Shown here in pieces: positions 53,305 through 64,000 of a stretch of DNA of 64,000 bases; the stretch's first letter is position 1, and the number at the start of each line of letters is the position of its first letter. The notes beneath the pieces are model-generated. The model was not told the DNA's origin. It was given only the letters and a program-made list of their open reading frames with translations, and ran no database searches. Where the stretch lies: contig NC_082603.1 of the NCBI RefSeq assembly GCF_030936135.1, forward strand, positions 30,505,236-30,569,235. The letters run 5' to 3'. This DNA comes from Gavia stellata. Lineage: Eukaryota; Chordata; Aves; Gaviiformes; Gaviidae. The translations under genes were made by a program, and so were the position numbers.

Positions 53305-53333
53305 TTAAACCCCCCCCTCCTTCTCCGCGCGGT

Positions 53334-53352
53334 GCCTGCTGGGAGATGTAGT
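53334..53352 (-). promoter_or_regulatory. ZNF143-type site
   Basis: The minus strand reads ACTACATCTCCCAGCAGGC, close to the SBS consensus ACTACAATTCCCAGCATGC. It lies between the BANP motif and TCEANC2. Confidence 0.75.
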
Positions 53353-53494
53353 CCGTGCCGCGGGGCAGCCCCAGCCACCCCATAGGGCCTCACCTCCGTC
53401 GGGAACTACACGGCGGAAAGGGCAGGGCGGGGCAGCGGCTTCCGGGAGGGCGGGCGAACGGGCGGGCACCGTCTCCGGGCGGCGGGGCGGGAGG

Positions 53495-56400
53495 ATGGAC
53501 CGGTTCGTGGTGCGCAGGCCCCGCTGCCCGGAGAGCCCCCGCCGGGCCGGGCCGGCCCCCCGCGCCTACCGGCAGGCCACCCTCGAGTCCCTTAAGGCAG
53601 GTCACCAGCGGGCGCCGGCACTGGGGGGGAGCGGGAGGGGTAGCACGGCTCGCCCCGGCCTCCCGGCCCTGAGGGGAAGTCTTCCCCCCGGGGCCCGCTG
53701 CATGAGGTGAGGCCTTCCCCTGGCCTTGCGCTGGGGCAGGACCGCGGTGTTCCCCAGAGGCTGTGTGCAAGGGTGGCAGGAGCACCCCAGGAGGAGCCAG
53801 CCTGGCCCTGAGGCGTCTTGGATGGAAGAAGGGGTGTCAGGCCTTCGCCAGGCCGCCGTCCTGCCTCTGCATGGAGCTGGGCAGCACAAGGTGACAGCGG
53901 GAGGAACGTCTTGTAAACCACCTGTGGTTCTAGTTCTTCACCAAAATCTTTGCGGTGTTGAGGTGACATCCTCACAGAGAACAGGGAAGTGAAGTTAGAA
54001 AGGTGCAGAGGGGCTCCACTGCATTGAAAGGGGTTTCCTAAACAGAGATGGGTTATAACTTGGCTCCTTCCTGCCCATTTGGTGTGATGTAGGGTCAGGC
54101 TGGGCACACAACTGGAGTACAGCCAGCTGGCACCACCAGCTTCAATATTGCCAGCTGGCTTCTCTCCCCAGCAAGGAGAGCCCTGCAGTTGTTTGCATGG
54201 TGGTCCTGCGTGAGACCTGCATAAGAGGTGAGTCCCTCTTTGCCACCTGTTTGTAGAAACAGAACAGGAAAACATTTGCTGCACCAAAGAGCTTATTAAT
54301 GTAAGGCAGAAAGCAGAAGAATGGCGCATTCAGTGCTCCAGCTGTCTGACCATTGCTGAATCTTTGCAAGATGCCTGACGTCCAAAATATGAGACTTGCA
54401 CTGTTTGCAGCCTGTCCTGTCAATGTCTGTGGCAAAAACAGTTTGGATGAAAAACATTGTGCAAACGGCCAGTGTACTTGAGTTTGTGTTCGTGTTCCCT
54501 AATACTTTGTTTCTCTCTCTGCTGTCGTTATTTTAAATTTAAAGCCAATCTGAGCAGGATTCGGATTCTGCCAGGCTGCTAAAGATAATTAGCTGCCTCC
54601 CTCTTACCCCTTTTTCTATTAAGAGATATTTATACAATGGACTCCTTAAATTCAAAACACTTCTCTTCTAGCAGACATTTGCCATTAAGTGCCCTAAGTT
54701 TGGCAGACCAAGGTTAAGCATCTCACTTTGCTTTCTAGTTACTTATGTCTTGACTTTCAGTAGCGTGCTAATCTCAAGCAAGTACCCATCATTCCAAGCC
54801 ATCATGTATTCTGTGCTCTGTTTCATGTCATAATCAATAATTCATGTGTTGATAACAGCCCCATTAGCTGAGATGAAGCCAGTGTCCTTATTTATAAGAA
54901 TATTCTGCTTTCCTAATGGCTTTTCTCTTTTCCAGAGAGTTGTGGTTGTGGAAGACATAAAACGATGGAAGTCTATGCTTGAGCTTCCTGGGCAACCGAA
55001 AGAGAATCTGATCGAAGCTTTGGAGGAGCTGAAGAAGAAAATACCTTCCAAGGAAGTGTTACTTTCAACAAAAATAGGTACATCTTGCCTGATCTAGACT
55101 GTGAATATTAGACTGTCTTGCATCTGCTTGGTTTGTCAGTACAAGAGAGACTAGCTTGCAAGCTTTTTAAGAAACGAGTGGAGCTGCCAATAAAAAATGG
55201 TTGATATCCAGCCTGCAGTTTTTAGAGCTTGCACTGAAAAAGTCAGCTATCCTCTAATTCCTCCCAGGTTGCCTGCTTATTACAAAATACTGCATCACCC
55301 CTTCTGTAGTCAATTTTTTGAAGAGCTCTTCTTGGGCACCTGTGTGTGTTATTCCTTCTCCTGCTATTTGTCAGGGGCATGGCAGAGTGCTCTCTCGCCA
55401 TCTGAAACATGCATCCTCTATTTGACCGGGCTGAATCCTCTGAACATGCAAGAAATCCTCCTCAGATTGGCCCCAAACTGCTTCTGTATCCTTACACTGA
55501 GAAATTCCCAGCGGATGGGCAGCCCCATGCAAATGACACAGCCCAATGCCTAGCTCTTTTCCATAGGACTTGGGGGAGGGATGATGTGAGACCACATGGT
55601 CCCAGCCTGTCCTGTCTAGGGAGAGCTTCCTGGCTGTGAGAGACAGTCGTGCCGGCCTTTGTTTGCTATTAGAGCAGCTGGATCTCTATTCAAAGAGCCC
55701 CCCTTGCCTTAGAAAAGGAGATGCGATCTGCCCCTTTCCCCATACTTCTGAACTGTCATTTCATTTGCCATGTTCAGCTTATTCAGGCTTTTCCCGAGAT
55801 TTTTTTCCCAGTGCCTGCCTGAACGCGGCTGGGCTGGAAGAGCCACCAAAGCCTAACAGTGACATCTCCTGGCCAACAGCGCTAGTGGTCAGAGAGAAAT
55901 ACCCCGCTGGAAGAAGGTCCCTTTTGTCTCCTCTCAGAGGAAAGCCTCTTTCACATTGGCAGGCCCTGTCTATTGGAAAAATTCTGCTTGGAGTTACCCT
56001 GATGTTTGTGTGTTAAAATGCTATAGCCATCACCGGCAACATCTGTTTCCTTAAAGGGGTTTTCCGTTTAAAATCAGCTTTCTTTGTAGACCAGTCTTAC
56101 AAGCTTTCACTAGATCTAGTATCTGTGTAGAAAATCAACGTAGCCCTGTATTACATAAGTGTCTCTCTACACCTTGATGACTCGGGAAGGTAATTTTCAC
56201 ATGTTTAGGTCAATTCCTTGCTAATTGCTCAGCCAAAAATCACTGCAGAAGTCAAGGAGGGGGAACTTCAGGCTTCATTCCTAATAATTCTATATTTATG
56301 CTTGTGTCAATGCTCTGGTTGTTTTGCTGACACTGCCTGAATTAAAAACGTGTGTGGCTGCTTTAGCACCAATATGATTTGACTGGTGTCCATTATACTT

Positions 56401-58691
56401 TGTCCACCTACCGATGCTGAGGGAGCTGTTGCTGTTTTCCAGGTCACACAGTGAATAAGATGCGCAAACATTCAGATCACGATGTGGCCAGCCTCGCCAA
56501 AGATATTTACACGGAGTGGCGAACTTTCATCAAAGACCATTCAAACAAGCCCTCAATAGAGGTCAGGAGCGATCCCAGGACCGAGGCTTTCAGAAAGAAT
56601 GCTCGGAAGCTGCTTTGGGAAGCCCTGGATCTAGAGGTAGCATTCAGACGCATTCATCTTTAGCTCAAAGAGTTACTTCTTGTACAAACAAGTTAAACAA
56701 ACCTTTTTCAGCCATAGCTACTGTAAAGCTGGTCCTGCCTGCAGGGTAGGAACAAGACCAGATGATCTGTTCCTATTTTCAGTGATTCACTGCATGTCCC
56801 TATTTATAAGTAGCTTTGTTTTCAGGGTAGATAATGGGGTTTTTTTTTGGTTGTTAACCAAGTAAACATAGTAATTGTAAGTGAGGTGTATTTGCTCTCA
56901 TTTACATAACCAGTCAACAGACTAGTTGTGTATCTACTGCATTTGGGCTGTACAAGAGGAGGAAGAAGTTAATAAACAAAGTTTTTCCTACTACTTAACA
57001 GCTGTGAAAGCAACACTGGGACCTTTTGGGTGTTTCATATTTAAGTAATTAAACATTTGTAAATTTAAATCTATTGCAAAACAGAGAGGCAAGGTTGACA
57101 GTATATAAAGTGGTGATAAATACCAGATCCCTCAGGTATCTTTAAGTAAATGAACAGGGCTTTGCTGTAAGGCTTAATGACTAGTTTGCTTGGTCTATGA
57201 AATGCCATAATAATTATCCTTTTTAATTTATTCATTAATTATGCTTTAAATGGCAAGTCAAGTGATAAGCACTCAAGAGTTTCAAAGCTATGCATTTGCT
57301 AGCTGTGAGAACAACCTCTCCTACTTCCAGTCCATCTGGACTGAGACAGCACAAAAATATGGTTTGCTGTGAAAATGCCTCAGAAAGGTGGCAGCTCACT
57401 TTTGCCAGGCCACTTGGTCAAGCTTAGTTCTTGGAAAGCACATATATGCATGGTGATAAGACTGGTAGTAAAGACTGAACCCATGGGACATAAAGGCTAT
57501 GGTACCACCCTAAAACAAGTAGTATTGGGTGAAGCAGAATCACCTCTGAATAGGACTCACCTGAAAGCACAGCAAGGAAGAACGCCCTTCTGACATGTAG
57601 CTATACCACCTGATGTGCAAGTGGAGCTTACTGCAGCAAATGAACAGCATATATAGGCAGGGAAGCCACAGAGGTCCAGCAAATGAGGAGCAGGGACACC
57701 TGAGAAGCTGACAAAAAGGAGAAGGGAGGGTGGGGTTGAATGGATGCCAAGAGTCTTCTAGTGCTGCCCAGCAGAGGGGCAATTTAGTGATGGGTAGCAA
57801 AAACAGAGTGGGCAAAGGACTTGGAGGAATACTACTTGGCACACTGGAATCTCCTGCATGCAAAGCATGGGAGATTCCCCATCACAAAAGGCAGAAGTGA
57901 AATTAAAAACATTTCTTGGTGGGTGGGGGATGTTTTTTTAAGCTGTGCTAAATTACAGGTTTTGGCACATGTTGAAGCAATAACTACATAATTAACATTT
58001 AGCAAATCCCTTTCTGCATTCTTAATTACACCTCCTTCTACATACAGAGAGCCCACATTTCCCTTTATAGCACCAGGCAGAGTTGCCAAGCGTTTGGCAT
58101 GTCTTAGAGTTGCTGTTGGAATCAAGTTTAAAATAGTATCCAAGGTGCCTTATATCAGCAAGATCAAAAGTGAGCTTTATGGAGACAGTACAATGTAGCT
58201 TATAATTGCAGTTGAGCTTGCTACCCAAAGCTAGTTGCAGATTAGTTTCCTGTTGTGATGGCAAAGTACTGCCACCCAGCTGGAGATGTGGATATGTTCC
58301 CTGCTACTGACCACGTGGCCTTGTTCCTTAATTGCTAGGGTGGAATTAAATTGCTCTTCCTGTTACGCTTGTGATGGGAAGTAGATTTCCTTGAATCTAA
58401 GCTGATTAATGAAGAAACACTGAAAAGCACCAAACTCCAATTTCAATCAGTTGGTCTCCTTATTAAATGTAAAGATCTAATTTTATACTTTGCTGTTTTC
58501 AGATTGATCACCCACTGGCTGAAAATATTGAGCGAGAAGCTTTTCATCTCTCTTCCCGTCTCATTAGCGCACCGTATCGCAGAATGGTGCGAGCTCTTGT
58601 CTTCTCATTAAAGCACAAACCTGAAATCCAAGCGGAAGTCAAGACTGGCACACTCACTGTCCCTGCATTTGTACAGAGCCATAAAAAGTGA
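53495..58691 (+). CDS. TCEANC2: TCEANC2, TFIIS N-terminal and central domain protein
   Basis: TCEANC2 is a paralogue-like relative of elongation factor TFIIS. It has the N-terminal LW domain and central domain but no C-terminal zinc ribbon, so it should not carry the transcript-cleavage acidic finger; its role is not settled. Four coding exons: 53495-53596, 54936-55077, 56443-56636 and 58503-58691, giving 208 residues, the same as human. Landmarks are [99 protein letters not shown] and [16 protein letters not shown], ending FVQSHKK. The first intron starts GC rather than GT (AAG|GCAGGT at 53596/53597). Only that choice keeps K-RVVVV in frame. The long second intron (55078-56442) and third (56637-58502) hold nothing I recognise. 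Confidence 0.97.
53597..53602 (+). other. TCEANC2: Non-canonical GC splice donor of TCEANC2 intron 1
   Basis: The donor reads AAG|GCAGGT and the acceptor is TTTTCCAG|AGAGTTG at 54935/54936. The nearby GT (AAGGCAG|GTCACC) would shift the frame into GESCGCG-like sequence, so the GC donor is required. Apart from position +2 it fits the donor consensus well, as GC-AG introns do. Confidence 0.88.
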
Positions 58692-59477
58692 GGTGTCACG
58701 CTTGATCTTGAGTGAGAACTTCATGTGCCTACATCTCTGTGGAACTGGAAGCCCTTTGTGTCGTGAGGGGAGTGCAGAAGTGCTGACAGTGTGACTCACT
58801 TGGCACCACTCTATGAGCAGGGCTGCTGAAGACAAGAACTAACGATGAAAGTGGTGCTGTAAATCTGACTTGGTGGAAATCTGTGTAGGCTTGTTGCAAG
58901 AAAAGTTTCTTCTACTCTGATGTATGTTTTCCTGCTACAAAGCCATCTCTGACTCACCTGTTTCTCACTTCTGCCCGTTTGTCATACCTCAGTTTTGCTC
59001 CATCCCCGATGTGGATCTCCAGGTGTAATCAGCTGAGTAACATAAAGGAGCAGCTCTGTGCTGTGCTGATATGAAATACTAGGAATTCAGGGTAATTGGT
59101 CCATGGGAGGAGATTCCTAGTGGATAACCCTAATAATTAACCCTAAATCATCCAGGTCTGCTGCAGCTGGGCCCTGCCTGTGGCAAGAGCTAGCTGTTTT
59201 GCCAGGCCAGGTGATTTCCCTTTGCTGCATTCCAGAGTTGGATGCAAAATGGGTTTCAATAACATGTTGTCCACCATTCTATAGGCTCAGTCATCCTGCT
59301 ATTGTGGGCATTTTCTAAAGTCCTGGGGTAAAAATCAAAATGCCCCAGAGTATAGGTGCTATCTAATGCCTCTGCTGTTTAATGAGCAGCTCACTCAGAC
59401 TTCTGTACCTCACTCATGATTTAAATGTGGTGCTTGTTCTTACTGTAACGTGAAAAAATCTTGAAATGAATTTTCTA

Positions 59478-59483
59478 AATAAA
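59478..59483 (+). terminator. TCEANC2: TCEANC2 candidate poly(A) signal
   Basis: AATAAA lies 787 nt past the stop codon. Another at 60318-60323 (CAATAAAG) is an alternative distal end. Confidence 0.5.
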
Positions 59484-59499
59484 ATGAGGTTATAAGCAA

Positions 59500-62400
59500 A
59501 ATACTCATTTTAAAGGCTTTTTTCCTCCAAAAGGAACATGGGTCAGAATGATTGTGTGAACAAATTTAAGGAACAAACTATTGTTTTAATTCCTTCTAGT
59601 TGTTAAAAACTGGAAATCTTTCCTCTCATATTTGCTCTGATTTTTTTAGTGCCACAAGTCATCTTGTTCTCCATAAGCTGTTATTAAAGCTGTGACAGGC
59701 ACAGTGTTTCTCTGCTGGTAGGTGATAAAGTGCTCTCTGTTCTCTGTGTGTACGTACGCAAGGAACCACTCACAAACCGTTTTCTGAGTTATCAGGGTAG
59801 AGAGGACCAAATACGGGGATGAGTGAAACCTGCCTATTCATAGTCATGGGAATTGAAATCTAATATACTGTAAGGAAGTGTCTTTTGATCAGTCATGGTC
59901 AGCACTCTTATTTCAGAAGAGTCACTTAAGGACAAATAATGCAGTGGGAAAACTGAATTAGTCTTCATCCTAAAACAGGACTGAGTGTCATTATGTGGAC
60001 CTGCTAAATATTTTTTTTCTTCTCTGGACACTAAAAGCTAAAGAAACTTACCTAAGGTGTTGAACTCCCTAAATTTCACTAGATAATTGCAGGATCTTTT
60101 AAGAACATCTAAATCCTGTTTTGCTTGCTGGGGCCAGTGCAAGACCATTTTTTTCTGTACACACTGTGACGGTACCTTCAAACACCCGGCTTTTCTGAAA
60201 ACAGGGATGCTCTGGCGTACAGACATGTCATTTGCAGAAAGTTAAGTTTAGGTGTGTTGGAGACAGTATGAGACGAACTGGTGGATATGTGATTGGTGAC
60301 TATATGGATAATACGTCAATAAAGACTTAACACTTGTTGACCAGGCTGTAGCAAGAGATGTGAAAACCCTCAATTTATTTCTTACAAGTAATCAGCCTCA
60401 TTTCCCACTTAAATAACTTCAAACTGCACAGCTGTAATTGAATTCACATATCCTGGACTGTCATGGAAGGGATTCAGGATCAATGAATGACCTAGGTTTT
60501 TCTTCCAGAGCTGCAATGCCAAGACCTGCAGTATTTATTTTCAGCTTTCTGTTCCTGCTGCTGGGCTGTGTTTTCTCTATTTAGGTAATGTGTGAGAAGC
60601 AAAAATCCTGAAAATGAGGAACTTCTGGTTCTAATGAAAGCCAGGCCAGAGAAGTTTCCCACGCAGGTCAGATACCATCGGAGAACTTTGGCTTATCTGA
60701 ACACACGGCTAATTTATGCTGTGCTGTGTGTTGGTTTGCAAGACAGGACAGCAAGTCAGCGAGATCCACTTTTGTTTTTGCAGTTTAGCCCTGGGAACCG
60801 AGAGAGGGGAAAGTGATGTTGATTATTCTTTCCCCTCTTACTAGTAAACAGTCCCGTGGAAGGGATGCCATTCATGACACAGCACTGTAAAAATTAAAAG
60901 CAAGAGCAACACAGATGTAAACAAGGACCTGTCATGGTCCAGAGTACCCCTGTGTGGTTTGTAATGTGTGGAGAAATGGGAAGATGGTGGGGAATGCCAG
61001 CCTTGTCCTCAAGGTGTATTTAGAAAAAAAGCAGAACTACAACCTGACTGCATCTCCTCCTTTTTGCATCCCTTTTGAAGTGGCACAAGCCAAAAGAGAT
61101 ACCAGCCACTCTCAGCGGCCTGTCTGAGATCCGTTCACTGTAATCTTGCAAGCTGTCCAAACGTCAGCTGGGGTTAGCGTGGGACAGCCAGTGCCTCCCC
61201 AAGTCTGCAGACAGCATGGAACAGCATAGAGGTGCATGTGAGCTCTTCTGCTACCCACAAACTACAAGCTCCAGCTGGCCTATGCCATCAGACTCTGTGT
61301 CAGGATATAAGCAAAGCTCTTCCAGGCTCATCTCTTCCAGGTGACTTTTTCCATGCCCTCTCCTGGTCCCTGACACCTTCCTTTTCCGAGCAGCCTTCAG
61401 GGAACGGAGTTTTGTGGTTTTTTTTTTTTTTTTATCTGTTTTGAATACCTTCAGCTCTTTAGGGCATGCGTTGCAGAGATTTTTTTTACTTCATTCTCAA
61501 TATGTGCCAAATAATTTTCATTTGGAGTTAACTTCAGGGATGCAGAGTTACTGCATACGAGGAGAAAACTCTCCTATAAATTTCCTCTATTTAATGGCTA
61601 ATATTTTTGCCCAACTTGTTTTTGAAGGGACTAAGTGTTTAGTTCTGGGTCCAGCTCTTCTATCTTGATGTTGAAGCTGGCAGTAACACTTGGGCTGAAG
61701 ATTCACAGACTCAGCTTTGCATAAAACTGACTGTCTGGAGGAAGTGGAAAAGATTCTCGAGGCTTGGACTCGAGACCCACAGGACAGGAGGAATGCAGAG
61801 AACAAGGGAATGCGTTAAGGACAAAAATGGAATGGAAGGTGGGGAAGGAAGACAAAAACAGAGACCAAAAAGCAAAAGGCCAAAAAAGGGCTTCATTTTC
61901 GCAAAGGGTGATGCTGAATGTGACAACAGGATACTCAATACCTGACAGTAATCAAGATTTTAATTACTCTCTAAAGACCAGATTCCCCCCTTGGAGCAAT
62001 CTTACCTGCACAACTGCATTTATTTATGCCTTAGGTTACCTAATGAATCAGTTTGCTACTCCTTAGTTCTTCCTTCCCTCCCCTGGGCGATGCAGCCAGT
62101 GGGGAGACCGGAGCCGTGCGGCTCATGGATAAAGCAGGAGGCCAGGGATGGCCGGTTCCCAGCGCTGTGAGCCCTTCTGCACTAGCTGTAGTCCGTGTGA
62201 CTTCTGGAATTCCCTTGAAATAGGGGGTCTGGAAGGGCACAGGCACCTGAACCCTACAGAGTGCACTCCCAACACTGTCCTGGCTTTGAAACGTCTGAGC
62301 TGCTATAGTCTGCCTGTGGCAAACCCACTCACAGGGGGTCCTACAGGACCCTCGCTGGTTTGAGTTCCCCTGCCACATGGGTTACACATCAGGCTGGAGG

Positions 62401-63740
62401 AAGAAGGGGCTCCTCGCACATCCTAAAGTTTGGCCTCACTGGCCCAGGCATGCATTTCTCCTAAATTCTGCTCTTTCTCCTCCGGTTTTCCTTGGCAGCC
62501 GCTCTGCGGTGCAGACCAGCCGCAGGGTACCGTTAAGACACGTTACAAAGGCAGGGACTCTCCACAAGCTCCTGTCTTCATGCTGGGGAAACCCTTTTAG
62601 ATTAAAAGGGAGGATGAAAGGGCTGAGCAGTGGCTCCCGTGTGCTGTTTCTCTGGCACGGTGCCTTTGAAATAGCTAGTTCCCTTTTTACAGAGGAAACG
62701 TTAAATGAAGGAGGCACCCAATCTGGAGAAAAGGTTCTTCTTTCTTCCCTTTTCTTACCAGATTAAGCCCAGCCCACAGATTTCTTTCAGTGAAAGAGTA
62801 CATAAAGCCGACGGACCTATAGCGACCTGCTGGCCCCAGGAAAGAGAGGAGGGAAGCATCTTCTGGAGGTGAGTGACATCTGCTCTCCTCCCCGGTCTGT
62901 GCTGCTGGTGCTTGGGGAGTACAGGATGGGCTCGGAGCAGCACCGGGAGGGATGGAGGGGGAATTCACCCCTGCCAGAGCTGACTTCTGACCCTGGCTTC
63001 TGAAGAGCAAGTCTGGAAAGGCACCAGGCGACAGCTTGCTCCGTTCCCCATCAGCAGGCACAGCTAAGGAGAGCTTTGTCCTGCTGCAAATTACTTGGGC
63101 GAAAGAAGATGGGAGTAGACAAGACCTTCCCTGTCCTTCAGAAAAGAGACTGCGCAGCGGCTCACCATTTTTCATCTTTTAAGAGGCTCTTCAAAGGTTT
63201 CTTCACAAAGAACCCAAACTTTTAGATCTCATTTGCTTCCCCGGCAGACCTGTAATATGAGGGGTTTGCTAGGCTGGCCCCGCATTCAGAGGTGTTAAGG
63301 CAAGAAGCCGCCACAGATGTCTTTCGGAGCCCTGATCATTTGAAGTAGGCTCCAGGAACTTTCCTCCCGGGGTATGTTAGCACACCACGCGGCAGGAGCA
63401 TAAGATGGAGCAGAAATTGGAGGCTGGAGCAGAGGAGGGACAGAGGAAAGCAGATAAGAAGAGGTAGAAGGAGGGAAATACGTCGGGAGTTCGCCAGCGC
63501 AGCTGGCTGCAGCCAGCAAACCCTTGCTCCTCCATGCAGCACTCAGCACCAGAAGCACTGAATCTCCCTTGCTGCTTTAAATGGCTGTGGCACTTTGTAA
63601 GTGTTTTTAACACTAATGAGTGAGCCCTCCCATAGCAGAGATCATGTTGTGGAGGATACCACAAAGGCTGGAGAGCCCTTCTGCATTTGTTTAAGTGCCC
63701 CTCTGCACAGGTGCTGATACTGCAGGATAAATCCTCCCCC
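59500..63740. other. Gene-poor interval right of TCEANC2
   Basis: I looked for CDCP2 (CUB domains), the next human neighbour on the minus strand, and saw no CUB-like exon. There is no clear CpG island. Open frames such as those at 62687-63175 show no recognisable domain. A T-tract lies near 61418-61433. Confidence 0.5.
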
Positions 63741-63749
63741 AGTTCAGGT

Positions 63750-63838
63750 GGATGTACTGGCATTTCACAGGAGGGGAAACTGAGGCACGAAGGGACTCTG
63801 ACATGCCACAGGATGCAGAAAAGGGATGCCCGTGCCAG
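63750..63838 (-). mobile_element. Ancient MIR-like SINE relic
   Basis: CATTTCACAGGAGGGGAAAC followed by TGAGGCACGAAGGGACTCTG and ACATGCCACAGG follows the reverse complement of the MIR core (CATTTTACAGATGAGGAAAC, TGAGGCACAGAGAGGTTAAG, ACTTGCCCAAGG). The shared GGGGAAACTGAGGCAC stretch is the strongest match. It is a diverged relic; the call rests on remembered consensus. Confidence 0.6.
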
Positions 63839-63849
63839 GGTTACACTGC

Positions 63850-63965
63850 AATTAATGATGCTCTAATTCTTCTGCTGTCAGTCCACTGAACACCATCCAC
63901 GGTCTCTGTCAATTAGACTAGATTATGGGATAATCCTTGCTAATTATATATTATTATAGAGCAAG
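63850..63965. promoter_or_regulatory. AT-rich cluster of homeodomain-type sites, candidate enhancer
   Basis: Within ~115 bp there are AATTAATGA, CTAATTCT, CTGTCAATTAG, AGATTATGG, the bicoid-class palindrome GGATAATCC (63929-63937) and GCTAATTATAT. The density of TAAT and TAATCC cores stands out from the surrounding mixed sequence. A regulatory role is an inference. Confidence 0.3.
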
Positions 63966-64000
63966 CAGTTATCTCCCTATAAAGGGTGCTCCTATAATGG

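Larger units (their letters stand above)
53247..53494. promoter_or_regulatory. TMEM59/TCEANC2 bidirectional promoter
   Basis: Only 248 bp separate the two start codons, inside a CpG island with no TATA box. It contains TCTCGCGAGA at 53295-53304 and, on the minus strand, ACTACATCTCCCAGCAGGC (53334-53352). These match the BANP (TCTCGCGAGA) and ZNF143 consensus motifs of strong TATA-less divergent promoters. Confidence 0.85.

Noticed and set aside
52733-53308. 191-codon plus-strand frame over TMEM59 exon 1
   Set aside because: It is antisense to the verified TMEM59 first exon in a CpG island, a frame shadow.
59500-64000. Expected CDCP2 orthologue on the minus strand
   Set aside because: I found no CUB-domain exon pattern, so it is not annotated. 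It may lie beyond the window.

Overview
This is a vertebrate nuclear window, most likely from a bird. Eight multi-exon genes with GT-AG introns, three truncated CR1 LINE 3' ends, few other repeats and compact introns fit an avian genome. A turtle or crocodilian is a weaker alternative. The gene content, order and orientation match the block I know from human 1p32.3 (a chicken chromosome 8-like block): NDC1(-), YIPF1(-), DIO1(+), HSPB11/IFT25(-), LRRC42(+), LDLRAD1(-), TMEM59(-), TCEANC2(+). I worked out exon borders by eye from reading frame, splice sites and remembered human proteins. All internal phases join without a break.

Layout: 1-6.3 kb holds the 5' part of NDC1 (nuclear pore membrane anchor), whose 3' part lies off the left edge. 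6.3-6.8 kb is its CpG-island promoter. 7.4-13.85 kb is YIPF1 (Golgi membrane protein), followed by its CpG island. 15.1-20.2 kb is DIO1, a selenoprotein whose in-frame UGA and 3'UTR SECIS element are both visible. 20.2-23.6 kb is HSPB11 (ciliary IFT-B subunit), convergent with DIO1 and sharing a GC-rich head-to-head promoter with LRRC42 (25.15-30.9 kb). 31-36 kb is gene-poor. 36-40.4 kb is LDLRAD1 (three LDL-receptor class A modules), with a 21-nt coding first exon. 40.4-45 kb is gene-poor. 45.1-53.25 kb is TMEM59, sharing a head-to-head promoter with TCEANC2 (53.5-58.7 kb), which has a GC-AG first intron. 59.5-64 kb holds no recognised gene; its right end has an ancient MIR-like SINE relic and an AT-rich cluster of homeodomain-type sites.

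The genes are a mixed housekeeping neighbourhood, not a pathway: nuclear pore, Golgi and endosome membrane proteins, thyroid hormone activation, cilium transport and transcription elongation. I found no mobile system, CRISPR array, viral fossil or clearly new multi-gene system. The most interesting signals are the complete Sec decoding signal set in DIO1, the BANP-type and ZNF143-type sites in the TMEM59/TCEANC2 promoter, the GC-AG intron, two coding-like islands in introns, and old SINE relics.
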